The notes: generated by a model not told the origin, from the letters alone. Counted from the stretch's first letter, positions 18,839 to 29,027 are shown. The stretch is DNA of 64,000 nt from Alphaproteobacteria bacterium (GCA_024642465.1 JAHEBA010000001.1:62001-126000); one strand, 5' to 3'. Program-made: numbers and translations.

Positions 18839-20488
18839 ATGAAGCGGACTTATGCCATTCGAATGCTCGCCGCTGCGGGCATTGCTCTCGCCGGGCTTGT
18901 GGCATTTTCCAGTCTTGCCATTACTCCTGTCCTTGCCGCCAAGGGCAACGCTGCCCCCAGCGCCCAGGTTACCAGGGAAGCAATCGTCCAGATCCTCAAT
19001 CACAAGGACCGGCTGCCTCTGCAGCTTGAGCGCGTCCGCGATGTGTTGAAGCAACACTACATCGACAACCAGGGTGAAATCCTGTGGGTCGGCACCGGCC
19101 GGATGAACCCGCTGGTGCAACGGCTGGAGTTCGCCGAGGATGACGGTCTCCAATACGAAGACTATCCGGTGGAATATCTTGTCGACCTGCGCGACCAGAT
19201 CGACCCCACCAATGCACTGGCGGCCGGCTATACCGAGATCGCCTATTCCGCATTTTTCCTGAGTTATGCGAAGGACCTGGCGACCGGACGCGTGATCCTG
19301 CACAAGATCGACCGCGACCATTTCCAGAAGCCGCGCGAGATCGATCTGCTGGCCTTGCTGCAAGGCGTCAGTGCCCAGGACGACCCCTCCCGCTATCTTG
19401 ACAGCGTGGAGCCGCAAAACGCCCACTACCGCGCGCTCAAGTCTCTGCTGCGCAAGTACCGGCAGATTGCCGCGAACGGTGGTTGGGGCACCGTGGACAG
19501 GGGAGAGGTAATGAAACCCGGCATGAGCGACCCGCGCGTGCCGCAGCTTCGCGCCCGGCTGGAAAAGTCGGGTGACATCAGCCCGCGCAGCCCGGCTGAT
19601 CCGAGCCTGTATGCCGATGATCTGGTGCTCGCGTTCGAGCAGTTCCAGAAGCGCAATGGGCTTGAACCGGACGGTGTCATCGGCCCCAACTCCCTGTCGA
19701 TGCTGAACGTGACGGCTGAAGAGCGGATGCAGCAGATCATTGTCAACATGGAGCGCTGGCGCCACATGCCGCGTGACATGGGCGACAAGCACCTGATGGT
19801 GAATATCGCCGCCTTTGAGCTCTATCGCTATGAAGACGGCCAGCTGATGGAAGCCCGGCCGGTGATGGTGGGCAAGGACAAGCACCAGACGCCGATCTTC
19901 TCCGACGAGCTCGAATACGTTGAGATCAACCCGACCTGGACCGTGCCGTACTCCATCGCCACCAAGGAGATGCTGCCAAAGCTTCAGCAGAATCCGATCT
20001 ACCTTGGTCCTAACTTCGAACTTCTCGCTGGCGGCAAGGAAATTCCGTTCTCGTCGGTCAATTTCAACCAGTATTCGCGCGGCGATTTCCCGTTCACAAT
20101 CCGCCAGAAGCCGGGCGAGAAGAATGCCCTCGGCCTGATCAAGTTCATGCTGCCCAACAAGCATGCGATCTACCTGCACGACACGCCGTCGCGCGCTCTG
20201 TTCGCCAAGACGCAGCGCGCCTTCAGCCACGGCTGCATCCGCGTCTACAAGCCGCTGGAATTCGGCGAGACCATCCTTCGCGATGTGCCCGGGTGGGACC
20301 TTGAGCGCATCAAGGCAGTGGTGGAGACCCGCGAAACGACCCGCGTGAAGCTGCCGCAAAAAATCCCGGTGCACATCGTCTATGCCACGGCCTGGCGCGG
20401 CGAGGGTGGATCGGTGGAGTTCCGGAAGGACATTTACGGTCGCGACAAGAAGCTCCACAACGCGCTGTTCGGCAAGCCATCGAGCTGA
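18839..20488 (+). CDS. L,D-transpeptidase (YcbB-like, peptidoglycan-binding plus YkuD catalytic domain)
   Basis: Signal peptide; PG-binding LAFEQFQKRNGLEPDGVIGPNSLSMLN; catalytic IYLHDTPSRALFAKTQRAFSHGCIRV. Confidence 0.92.
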   Translation: MKRTYAIRMLAAAGIALAGLVAFSSLAITPVLAAKGNAAPSAQVTREAIVQILNHKDRLPLQLERVRDVLKQHYIDNQGEILWVGTGRMNPLVQRLEFAEDDGLQYEDYPVEYLVDLRDQIDPTNALAAGYTEIAYSAFFLSYAKDLATGRVILHKIDRDHFQKPREIDLLALLQGVSAQDDPSRYLDSVEPQNAHYRALKSLLRKYRQIAANGGWGTVDRGEVMKPGMSDPRVPQLRARLEKSGDISPRSPADPSLYADDLVLAFEQFQKRNGLEPDGVIGPNSLSMLNVTAEERMQQIIVNMERWRHMPRDMGDKHLMVNIAAFELYRYEDGQLMEARPVMVGKDKHQTPIFSDELEYVEINPTWTVPYSIATKEMLPKLQQNPIYLGPNFELLAGGKEIPFSSVNFNQYSRGDFPFTIRQKPGEKNALGLIKFMLPNKHAIYLHDTPSRALFAKTQRAFSHGCIRVYKPLEFGETILRDVPGWDLERIKAVVETRETTRVKLPQKIPVHIVYATAWRGEGGSVEFRKDIYGRDKKLHNALFGKPSS

Positions 20489-20596
20489 ACTCGGCGGCAA
20501 GCGTTGCCCGGGGAGCGGTACGTAAAACGGCCCCGGACATACCTGGTTGTCCGGAGCCGCCGGCTGCTGCGGGTAGCAGGGAGTCTGGCCCGCTCG

Positions 20597-21535
20597 CTAG
20601 TCCACTTCACGCGTGCCTGGAACGAAGTCGGCAGGCGGCGCAAGCAGTTGTTCAATTCCGCCAAGCGACGCTGCATTGACCGTACGAACGTCGCGCGGCT
20701 TTCCGGTATTTCCGCTAGGACTTGCCGTGTTCTCCGCAGCAGTCGGAAGGCGCTTGTAAATCAGCTTGCGGCCGGTGGCCGGTGCGGCTGGCTCGGGAGT
20801 TGCGCTTTCCGCAGCGGCCGAGGCAGTCCCGCCGGTGTTGTCAGGGCTGGCCGTTGCCTTGTCATCACTCCCCTGATCGAGGCTGCTGACTGTTGCCGAG
20901 ACAACCTGCCCGATGGCGACGTTTACCGCGGAACTTGCCACGCGGACCTGCTGTTCGATGACCCGGCCGATCTCCTGCCCATAAAGGCCAAGCGCCACGC
21001 CAGCCGAGATCATGCAGACGCTGGCCAGCGCCGCGACCGTCAGCTTGGTGCCAAGCTTCGTGGGCGTATGGGTGCCGGCAGGCCGCCGCATCCGCTTCTC
21101 GCGAATGGCGGCAACCGAGAATTCCTCGTGCTCGTGCCTGCGGCTGCTGCGCGGATATGGCTGGCTGTAGTGAGCACGCGAAGCCGGGTTGTGGAGCGGC
21201 TCGCGCTCGCGCATGGGAGTTGCCGCAAGCTCATCGAACTCGTCCGGTTCAGGTCCGGATGCCGGGCCAAGCTGGCGTGAGAACATGCCGGGCGCCTGGG
21301 CGCTCCGGATCCGCCTGATCACCGGGCCATCGTCATCATCATCCAAGTCGGCGCGGTTGAAGCCTTCATGGGCAACTGCGTCATCGCTGGCGTCCGTGCG
21401 CCAGCCCGGCCTTGCATTTTCCAGCGCCGGAGGAATCGACGTCAGGCCGTCATCCTGCCGCGCCGAATCTCCAGCGGCGTCGGTGTCGCTGCCGGTATCA
21501 GGGCCGATGAGGGGGCGTTCGGCACTGTCTGTCAT
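20597..21535 (-). CDS. hypothetical membrane-anchored protein
   Basis: ATG at 21535 (MTDSAERPLIG...), one TM segment LTVAALASVCMISAGVALGLYG, acidic/low-complexity flanks; the ORF track extends to a TTG at 21622. Confidence 0.6.
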   Translation of the reverse strand: MTDSAERPLIGPDTGSDTDAAGDSARQDDGLTSIPPALENARPGWRTDASDDAVAHEGFNRADLDDDDDGPVIRRIRSAQAPGMFSRQLGPASGPEPDEFDELAATPMREREPLHNPASRAHYSQPYPRSSRRHEHEEFSVAAIREKRMRRPAGTHTPTKLGTKLTVAALASVCMISAGVALGLYGQEIGRVIEQQVRVASSAVNVAIGQVVSATVSSLDQGSDDKATASPDNTGGTASAAAESATPEPAAPATGRKLIYKRLPTAAENTASPSGNTGKPRDVRTVNAASLGGIEQLLAPPADFVPGTREVD

Positions 21536-21744
21536 CTTGAGGGTTGCCTTTGCAGGTGAGCCGTCCCTCAGCTTCGGAGTTTTCCGGGTGAACGCGACGT
21601 CAATGTGATCCTGTTTGGGCAATTTTCGGGCGCTTATTACCCGTGCTGGCCGGGAAAATGCAGGAATCTGGTGCTTCCTCTGGCTTGTTCCGGAATGTTC
21701 TTTGTAGAATAACCGCAGAAATCCAAATCATTTCAGGCCCTTCC

Positions 21745-22737
21745 GTGCACAACATTGTCGAACCCTTTGCCACCCGCGCCGCGACGCGCAATGGACGGAT
21801 TGTATTTCCAGAAGGCGATGACCCACGCATTATTGAAGCAGCCGTCCGCCTCGCCGGCGCCGGGATCGCCCGTCCGCTGCTGCTGGGCGAACCCGAAAGC
21901 ATCCGCCGTGCAGCCGAAGCTCATGGCCTGGGCATCGACGGCATCGCGACCCTGGACCCGTATCAACCTGACTTGACCATACGGGTGCGCAACTTTCTCG
22001 AAGCGCGCAAACCCGGCCTGACCTCTGATGCGCTCGACGAGATGGCCGGTGAACCGCTTTACCTCGCCGGCGTCATGGTCGAAGCGGGCGAAGCCGACGG
22101 GCTGATTGCCGGCGCGGTGTGCGAAACCGCCAAGGTCATCTCCGCCGCTCTGAGAACCGTCGGCCGCGCCGAAGGTGTGAAGCGGCTGTCGAGCTATTTC
22201 CTGATGTCGGTGCCCAACCACCGGGGCCAGGGCCGCAAGGACTTCATCTTCTCCGACTGCGCGGTGAACATCGACCCCTCCGCCGAAGACCTTGCCGAAA
22301 TCGCCATCGCCAGCATGGCCACGGCGGATAAGCTGCTGGACGAACCGGCCCGCGGTGCGCTGCTGTCGTTCTCGACCAAGGGCAGCGCCGCCCATGCCAC
22401 CGTCAGCAAGGTGACGGATGCGCTGACGCTGGTTCACCAGCTTGCGCCTGAGCTTGCCATCGAGGGTGAACTCCAGGTCGATGCAGCCCTAGTGCCGTCG
22501 GTTGCGGCACGCAAGGTGAAGGGCGGGAAGGGCGTGGCAGGCGATGCCAACGTACTGATCTTCCCTGACCTGAACTCGGGCAATATCGGTTATAAGCTGG
22601 TGCAGTACATGGCCAATGCCGACGCCATCGGCCCGTTCTTCCAGGGGTTCAGCAAGCCTGTGTGCGACCTCTCGCGTGGCTGCTCGGTGGAGGACGTCGT
22701 CTCCGCCGCCGTCATCCTGATGGCCACGGCGGATTGA
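21745..22737 (+). CDS. pta: phosphate acetyl/acyltransferase (Pta-like)
   Basis: GRIVFPEGDDPRIIEAAVRLAGAGIARPLLLG...; ...VFPDLNSGNIGYKLVQYMANADAIGPFFQGFSKPVCDLSRGCSVEDVV typical PTA C-terminus; likely GTG start. Confidence 0.88.
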   Translation: MHNIVEPFATRAATRNGRIVFPEGDDPRIIEAAVRLAGAGIARPLLLGEPESIRRAAEAHGLGIDGIATLDPYQPDLTIRVRNFLEARKPGLTSDALDEMAGEPLYLAGVMVEAGEADGLIAGAVCETAKVISAALRTVGRAEGVKRLSSYFLMSVPNHRGQGRKDFIFSDCAVNIDPSAEDLAEIAIASMATADKLLDEPARGALLSFSTKGSAAHATVSKVTDALTLVHQLAPELAIEGELQVDAALVPSVAARKVKGGKGVAGDANVLIFPDLNSGNIGYKLVQYMANADAIGPFFQGFSKPVCDLSRGCSVEDVVSAAVILMATAD

Positions 22738-22918
22738 GCGGCCATATGCTGCCAGCGGCAAGATAGCACGTGCCCGGCCACGATCAGCGCTATACACGCT
22801 GCGTTTTCGGCGCTATCTCCAGCAAATCGCGGCGCTTGAAACTCGGGTACGTACTGCGGTCTCGCGGCCCGCCACGCCATCAAGCATGGAGAGCCACTCC
22901 CCGGATAACTGCGATTAA

Positions 22919-24889
22919 GTGACCATCATGATCGAAACCATTGCCGCCGCGCTGGAACAGCGCGGTTATTCCACCCTCACGCCCGTACAGGCGGAAGTGA
23001 CCCGCCCCGAGTATGATGGGGCCGACCTGCTGGTCTCCGCCCAGACCGGCTCGGGCAAGACCGTCGGCTTTGGCCTTGCCATCGCCCCGACGCTGCTCGG
23101 CGAGGACGGACGCTTTGGCCCGCCAGCCGAACCGCTGGCGCTGATCATCGCGCCGACCCGCGAGCTTGCCATGCAGGTCAAGCGTGAACTGGCCTGGCTC
23201 TACGAAAAGGCGGGCGCGGTCGTCACATCGTGCGTGGGCGGCATGGACATGCGCGCCGAGCGCAACGCGCTGGACCGTGGAGCCCATATCGTCGTGGCCA
23301 CGCCCGGCAGGTTGTGTGACCACATCAAGCGCGGTTCCTTCAACACCGGCAGCTTGCGCGCCATCGTGCTGGACGAGGCCGACGAGATGCTCGACCTTGG
23401 CTTCCGGGAAGACCTGGAGTTCATTCTCGGCGAAGCACCCGAGGACCGCCGCACGCTGATGTTTTCTGCAACCGTGCCCCGCGCCATTGCCAACCTGGCA
23501 AAGCAGTACCAGCGCAACGCCATTCGCGTCACTACCGCCGCCGAGCAGACCCAGCACGCCGACATCGAGTATCGCGCACTGAACGTCAACCCGCACGACG
23601 TCGAGCATGCCGTCATCAACGTGCTTCGCTTCTACGAGGCCGGCAACGCACTCGTGTTCTGCAACACCCGCGAGGCGGTCAACCGGTTGACCACGCGGTT
23701 TTCCAACCGGGGCTTCCCGGTGGTGGCGCTGTCCGGCGAGTTGAGCCAGAACGAACGCAGCCACGCGCTGCAGGCCATGCGGGACGGACGCGCGCGGGTG
23801 TGCGTGGCAACCGATGTGGCAGCGCGCGGCATCGACCTGCCAGGCCTCGACCTGGTCATCCATGCCGACCTGCCGTCGAACTCTGAAACCTTGCTGCACC
23901 GGTCTGGCCGCACCGGCCGGGCGGGCCGCAAGGGGGTGAGCGCGCTGATCGTGCCCACCCGGGCGCGCCGCAAGGCAGAACGGCTGTTGCAGGGCGCGAA
24001 GGTTCAGGCCGAGTGGGCCGAGCCGCCGTCCGCAGCCGATGTTCTGGCGAAGGATGAAGAACGGCTCCTCAACGATCCGGTGTGGCAGGAGGAATTGAGC
24101 GACACAGGGCGCGAGTTTGCCGGCAAGCTGCTGGCCAGCCATAGCCCGGAACAGATCGCCGCCGCCTATCTGCGTCTGCACAACGCCCGGGTGTCGGCGC
24201 CGGAAGAGCTGTCCGCCCCGGACCCGATGGCTTCCTCCCGTGACCGCAACCGCGATCGTGATCGCGACCGGGCGAAGGCGCCGCGCGAGCAGGAATCGTT
24301 CGGCGACAGCGTGTGGTTCTCCATTTCCATCGGACGCTCAAGAAAGGCCGAACCGCGCTGGCTGCTGCCGATGCTGTGCCGCGCCGGCAATATCACTGCC
24401 AGATCGATCGGCGCCATCCGGGTGCACGAGACCATGAGTTTTGTGGAGATACAGGCACGCAGCGTTGACGGGTTCGAGGCATCGATTGGCCCGCAGATGC
24501 AGCTTGAGTCCGGCGTCCGGCTGACCCGGCTCGATGGCCCGCCGGACCTCTCTGCCGCCAGCATCGAGCCCGTGCCGCAAGAGCACAGGGCAGATCGCAA
24601 ACCGGCCCAAGACCGCAAGCCGAAGTCATACTCCGGTCCCAAGCCGAAATGGCAACACCGGGATGCCGAAGCGGGTGATGCGGATGCAAAGCCGAAGCCG
24701 AAGCCGAAGTGGCAGGCCCGGGAATCCGAAGGTGCCGAAGCGGGTGGGAAACCCAGGCCGAAGCCCAAGTGGCAGCACAAGGGCGCACGAGCCGAAGACC
24801 CCAAACCCAAGCGCAAGCTGAAGAAGGGTGGCAAGCAACCGTCGAAGTTCAAGGGTAAGCCGCAGAAGCGAAAACCCCCGGAAGGGTGA
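22919..24889 (+). CDS. DEAD-box RNA helicase with DbpA-like RNA-binding domain and basic repeat tail
   Basis: AQTGSGKT, PTRELAMQ, DEADEMLD, SAT, HRSGRTGRAGRKG motifs; C-terminal (K)PKPKWQ repeats. Start may be ATG 22928. Confidence 0.93.
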   Translation: MTIMIETIAAALEQRGYSTLTPVQAEVTRPEYDGADLLVSAQTGSGKTVGFGLAIAPTLLGEDGRFGPPAEPLALIIAPTRELAMQVKRELAWLYEKAGAVVTSCVGGMDMRAERNALDRGAHIVVATPGRLCDHIKRGSFNTGSLRAIVLDEADEMLDLGFREDLEFILGEAPEDRRTLMFSATVPRAIANLAKQYQRNAIRVTTAAEQTQHADIEYRALNVNPHDVEHAVINVLRFYEAGNALVFCNTREAVNRLTTRFSNRGFPVVALSGELSQNERSHALQAMRDGRARVCVATDVAARGIDLPGLDLVIHADLPSNSETLLHRSGRTGRAGRKGVSALIVPTRARRKAERLLQGAKVQAEWAEPPSAADVLAKDEERLLNDPVWQEELSDTGREFAGKLLASHSPEQIAAAYLRLHNARVSAPEELSAPDPMASSRDRNRDRDRDRAKAPREQESFGDSVWFSISIGRSRKAEPRWLLPMLCRAGNITARSIGAIRVHETMSFVEIQARSVDGFEASIGPQMQLESGVRLTRLDGPPDLSAASIEPVPQEHRADRKPAQDRKPKSYSGPKPKWQHRDAEAGDADAKPKPKPKWQARESEGAEAGGKPRPKPKWQHKGARAEDPKPKRKLKKGGKQPSKFKGKPQKRKPPEG

Positions 24890-24895
24890 TGCCGC

Positions 24896-25042
24896 TCAGG
24901 CCAGCAGCCCGGCCAGCGTGCCTAGCGCAGCAGTGGCTGCTGCCAGTGAAACCACGAAACCGGCAATCGCGGTCAGGTCGCGGGCATGGCCCGATTCGAC
25001 CGCTTTCAGAACGGCGTCGAAGTCCTTTTCAGGTGTGTTCAT
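24896..25042 (-). CDS. small hypothetical membrane protein (48 aa)
   Basis: MNTPEKDFDAVLKAVESGHARDLTAIAGFVVSLAAATAALGTLAGLLA*, below the size limit of the ORF track; intact ATG-TGA between two genes. Confidence 0.5.
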   Translation of the reverse strand: MNTPEKDFDAVLKAVESGHARDLTAIAGFVVSLAAATAALGTLAGLLA

Positions 25043-25106
25043 GCCCCATCTCCCCAACAGGAGAATAAGCTCCGAACCCGGACAAAGTCTTAACTGAAAG
25101 TTGCGC

Positions 25107-25880
25107 TCACAGCGCAGATTTTAGCAATCCCAGCACCGCCAGGAACGCCAGCAGCGAGATCGCCATGCGGCGGAAGTTTTCCGGCGAGGCGGAGATGAAG
25201 CGCCGGCCGCCCAGCCATACGCCAAGGCCCAGCAGCGGCAGGCTGATCAGGGCGGCGATCCCTGTGTCGCGGGTGATGAGACCGTTGAAGCCCAGCATTG
25301 GCAACGCCACCAGGTCGATGGCGCACAGGTAGAAGATCAGCGTGGCGCGGAAGACGATGGCGGGAATGTTCTGCGCCGCCAGGAACAGCGCCACCGGCAA
25401 CCCGCCCACCGCCGCGCCGTTGGCGAGGCCGGACACGAGGCCCGCCGCGACATAGCCCGGTGCGCCGACTTGCCGCCGGATCGACCAGCCGGTGAGCAGC
25501 AGGGCGCACATTGCCAGCACCCACAGCGAGATCACCATACGCAGCACGTCCACGTCGAGGCTCGCCAGCCCCCAAACGGACAGGGGCATCATGATGCAGG
25601 CCCCTAGCAACATCAGCCCCAGCAACCGCTTGTTGGCATTGGGCCACGCGGCGGGCGCCTGCCCGATTGTGGCGGCCACTTCCAGCAGCATGACCACGGG
25701 CACGAAGTACAACGGACTGGTGACGAGCGCGGAGGCCGACACCACCAGCGCCGAAAAGCCGAAGCCCGAATAGCCGCGGATGAACGCGGCGCCTAGAATG
25801 CAGAAGGCCAGGAACATTGCTGCTCCTGGCCCCAGTCCGAACGGCAAGCCGAACGCGATGATGTCGCCGGTCTGGCTCAA
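25107..25880 (-). CDS. TauE/SafE-family sulfite exporter
   Basis: multi-TM, ILGAAFIRGYSGFGFSALVVSASALVTSPLYFVPVVMLLEVAATIGQ; immediately downstream of xsc. Start uncertain (the ORF track extends into xsc). Confidence 0.85.
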   Translation of the reverse strand: MSQTGDIIAFGLPFGLGPGAAMFLAFCILGAAFIRGYSGFGFSALVVSASALVTSPLYFVPVVMLLEVAATIGQAPAAWPNANKRLLGLMLLGACIMMPLSVWGLASLDVDVLRMVISLWVLAMCALLLTGWSIRRQVGAPGYVAAGLVSGLANGAAVGGLPVALFLAAQNIPAIVFRATLIFYLCAIDLVALPMLGFNGLITRDTGIAALISLPLLGLGVWLGGRRFISASPENFRRMAISLLAFLAVLGLLKSAL

Positions 25881-25887
25881 GACACGC

Positions 25888-27669
25888 CTAGACCGCGCCC
25901 GCCTGCGGACGCATGTCCTTGGGGTCGATGCCGGCCACCGCAACCGGCGCCTTCATGGCGTCGCGACGGAACGGTTCGCCCAGTTCCTGGTTGATCAGGG
26001 CTTCGATGAAGGTGGTCACGCCATGCTTCATCTGGTCCTCGACGGCCTTGTCCAGCGCGGCAGTCAGTTCGTCCATGGTCTTCACCTGCACGCCCTTGAG
26101 GCCGCAGGCTTCGGCAATCTTCGCGTATGAGACGTCCGGGTCCAGCTCGGTGCCGACGAAGTTGTCCTGGTACCACAGCGTGGTGTTGCGCTTTTCAGCA
26201 CCCCACTGGTAGTTGCGGAACACCACCATGGTGATGGCCGGCCATTCCTTGCGGCCCACGGCGGTCATCTCGTTCATCGAGATGCCGAAGGCGCCGTCGC
26301 CGGCAAAGCCCACGACGGGCGTGTCCGGATTGCCGATCTTGGCGCCGGTGATTGCCGGGAAGCCATAGCCGCACGGGCCGAACAGGCCGGGGGCGAGATA
26401 CTTCCGTCCCTGCTCGAAGGTCGGGTAGGCGTTGCCGATGGCGCAGTTGTTGCCGATATCGGAGGAGATGATGGCTTCCTTGGGCAGCGCTGCCTGGATG
26501 GCGCGCCATGCCATGCGCGGGCTCATCCAGTCGGGCTTGGCGTTGCGGGCGCGCTCGTTCCAGGTGGTGCCCGGATCGTCGTCCTCGTGGTCCATCGAGG
26601 ACAGCGTCTGCAGCCATGCCGACCTGGTCCGGTGGATCAGGGCCTCGCGGTCGGCGCGGCCCTTGTCACCGGCAGACGGCGACAGCTTGGCGAGGATCTG
26701 CTCGGCAACCGCCTTGGCATCGCCCTGGATGCCGACCGCCACCTTCTTGGTCAGGCCAATGCGGTCGGAGTTGATGTCGACCTGGATCAGCTTGGCCTGC
26801 TTCGGCCAGTAGTCGATGCCGTAGCCGGGCAGGGTGGAAAACGGGTTGAGGCGGGTGCCCAGGGCCAGCACCACGTCGGCCTTGGAGATCAGCTCCATTG
26901 CCGCCTTCGAGCCGTTATAGCCCAGCGGGCCGGCGAACAGCGGGTGCGAGCCGGGGAAGGCGTCATTGTGCTGGTAGTTGCAGCACACCGGCGCCGACAG
27001 CTTTTCCGCCAGTGCGGCAGCCGCGGGAATGGCGCCGGACAGCACCACGCCGGCGCCGTTCAGGATCACCGGGAACTCGGCTTCCGACAGCAGCTTCGCA
27101 GCGTCCTCGATGGCATGCTGGCCGCCGGGAGACCGCTCCAGCCTGACCACCTGCGGCAGCTCGATGTCGATCACCTGGGTCCAGAAATCGCGCGGCACGT
27201 TGATCTGTGCAGGCGCAGAACCGCGCCAGGCCTTCTCGATCACCCGGTTCAGCACTTCGGCGATGCGAGACGGGTCGCGCACTTCTTCCTGGTAGCACAC
27301 CATGTCTGCGAACAGGCGCATCTGCTCGATTTCCTGGAAGCCGCCCTGGCCGATGGTCTTGTTGGCGGCTTGCGGCGTCACCAGCAGCAGCGGCGTGTGG
27401 TTCCAGTAGGCGGTCTTCACCGGGGTCACGAAGTTGGTGATACCGGGGCCGTTCTGCGCTACCATCATGCTCATCTTGCCGGTGGTGCGGGTGTAGCCGT
27501 CGGCCATCATGCCGGCGTTGCACTCGTGCGCGCAGTCCCAGAACGTTATGCCCGCCTTCGGGAAAAGGTCGGAAATCGGCATCATGGCCGAACCGATAAT
27601 GCCGAACGCATGCTCGATGCCGTGCATCTGCAGCACCTTCACGAAAGCTTCTTCAGTGGTCATTTTCAT
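25888..27669 (-). CDS. xsc: sulfoacetaldehyde acetyltransferase
   Basis: 593-aa TPP enzyme: MKMTTEEAFVKVLQMHGIEHAFGIIGSAMMPISDLFPKAGITFWDCAHECNAGMMADGYTRTTGKMSMMVAQNGPGITNFVT. Confidence 0.93.
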   Translation of the reverse strand: MKMTTEEAFVKVLQMHGIEHAFGIIGSAMMPISDLFPKAGITFWDCAHECNAGMMADGYTRTTGKMSMMVAQNGPGITNFVTPVKTAYWNHTPLLLVTPQAANKTIGQGGFQEIEQMRLFADMVCYQEEVRDPSRIAEVLNRVIEKAWRGSAPAQINVPRDFWTQVIDIELPQVVRLERSPGGQHAIEDAAKLLSEAEFPVILNGAGVVLSGAIPAAAALAEKLSAPVCCNYQHNDAFPGSHPLFAGPLGYNGSKAAMELISKADVVLALGTRLNPFSTLPGYGIDYWPKQAKLIQVDINSDRIGLTKKVAVGIQGDAKAVAEQILAKLSPSAGDKGRADREALIHRTRSAWLQTLSSMDHEDDDPGTTWNERARNAKPDWMSPRMAWRAIQAALPKEAIISSDIGNNCAIGNAYPTFEQGRKYLAPGLFGPCGYGFPAITGAKIGNPDTPVVGFAGDGAFGISMNEMTAVGRKEWPAITMVVFRNYQWGAEKRNTTLWYQDNFVGTELDPDVSYAKIAEACGLKGVQVKTMDELTAALDKAVEDQMKHGVTTFIEALINQELGEPFRRDAMKAPVAVAGIDPKDMRPQAGAV

Positions 27670-27843
27670 GGAGCTGTTCCTCTTGGGCTAACAGGGGCGC
27701 ATGCTGCACGAGGGCAGATGCTTCCGCCTGCAATAAACCGATGCTCCCTGTTTACTGGCACAAGGATGGTGCCAGCCAGAACCAGTTTCGCCAAAGCACA
27801 TGGACAGCAGGCACTTTTGGGAGTGCAAGTCTCATTTTTGGTG

Positions 27844-28572
27844 TCAGTGTTGCGGGTCGGAACCCGTGACGTGCTTGCCGTCGCGGCCACGGGTCCAGGT
27901 ATCGTCGCGGGCCAGGAAGTCCTTCAGCGTCTTGCCCGGCTCGTTGGGAAAGCGTCTTGCGGTGACTTCGAACCGGGTAATCCGGTCCAGCCGGAAGGTG
28001 CGGAAGCCCTGGCGCAGTTCGCACCACGCCGCCATCACCCAGACCGGACCGAAATACGCCACCGAAAGGGGCCGTACCTGCCGCGAGCTGCCGTCGCCAT
28101 GGGCGTCGCGGTAGTCGATGTCGAGCAGCATCTGGTCGCGAAGTGCGTTGCGAAGCTCGGCAAGGTCGAAACTGATCGGTTCCATGTAGTGCAGCGACGG
28201 CGCCAGCAGCGCCGTGTTGATCATGAACTTCCGCAGCGCTTCCGGAATCACCGCCTCGACCTTGGCGATGACACTGCCGGCTGCGTCGGCAAGTTCCTGG
28301 TCGGCCCACGACTGCACGATGCGAGCCCCAAGCACCAGCGCCTCGATCTCGGCTTCCTTGAACATCAGCGGCGGCAGGTCATAGCCAGCGCGCATCACGT
28401 ACCCGATGCCCGCCTCGCCCTCGATCGGCACGCCAGATGCCATCAGGTCGGCGATGTCGCGATAGATGGTGCGCTCCGATACCTCCAGCTTGTCAGCCAG
28501 GTCCCGGGCTCGCGTCAGCGGGCGCTGGCGCATGAACTGGATGATCTCGAACAGGCGGTCGGCGCGGCGCAT
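27844..28572 (-). CDS. YafY-type HTH/WYL transcriptional regulator
   Basis: MRRADRLFEIIQFMRQRPLTRARDLADKLEVSERTIYRDIADLMASGVPIEGEAGIGYVMR. Confidence 0.92.
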   Translation of the reverse strand: MRRADRLFEIIQFMRQRPLTRARDLADKLEVSERTIYRDIADLMASGVPIEGEAGIGYVMRAGYDLPPLMFKEAEIEALVLGARIVQSWADQELADAAGSVIAKVEAVIPEALRKFMINTALLAPSLHYMEPISFDLAELRNALRDQMLLDIDYRDAHGDGSSRQVRPLSVAYFGPVWVMAAWCELRQGFRTFRLDRITRFEVTARRFPNEPGKTLKDFLARDDTWTRGRDGKHVTGSDPQH

Positions 28573-28620
28573 GGGGCTGACTGGTCCTCGTTGATGTGTG
28601 CAGCAGTTCTACCTCAACCC

Positions 28621-28642
28621 TCCTGACATCATGCTGTCAGGA
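28621..28642. promoter_or_regulatory. inverted repeat in promoter between WYL regulator and DUF1127 gene
   Basis: TCCTGACA tcatgc TGTCAGGA perfect 8-bp arms; further CTGACAG / CTGACAC copies follow at 28646-28663. Confidence 0.65.
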
Positions 28643-28721
28643 GTGCTGACAGGCAACTGACACAAGGTTGGCAGGAGGGGTGGCGCATGGTGGCTTCAGT
28701 TCAACGAAAGGAGACTACGTC

Positions 28722-28985
28722 ATGCACACCAACATCGACACTTCACCCCGCACCCACGCCCGCAAGTCCTGGGTCGCAGGCGGCGTCATTTCGGCGCTCA
28801 CATCGCTGCGCAACAGCCTGCGCAACCGCATCGAGGTATCGGCGCTGTCGGAAATGACCGACCACCAGCTCGCCGATATCGGCCTGACCCGTGATGACGT
28901 GAAAAGCGCACTGGCCGCGCCGCTGGCTTGTGACCCGGCTGCCTCGCTGATCAAGGCGCGGCGCGAAAACATCCGACGGGCGTAA
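28722..28985 (+). CDS. DUF1127 domain-containing small protein
   Basis: RIEVSALSEMTDHQLADIGLTRDDVKSAL. Confidence 0.85.
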   Translation: MHTNIDTSPRTHARKSWVAGGVISALTSLRNSLRNRIEVSALSEMTDHQLADIGLTRDDVKSALAAPLACDPAASLIKARRENIRRA

Positions 28986-29027
28986 TCTTTCAAGGGCGTC
29001 GAATTGTCAGGTTGTTCTGCCGGAGCA

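Noticed and set aside
20529-20558. Imperfect inverted repeat GGCCCCGGACA...TGTCCGGAGCC as a terminator between convergent genes
   Set aside because: One mismatch in the stem and no T-tract on either side; position is suggestive but evidence insufficient for a terminator call.
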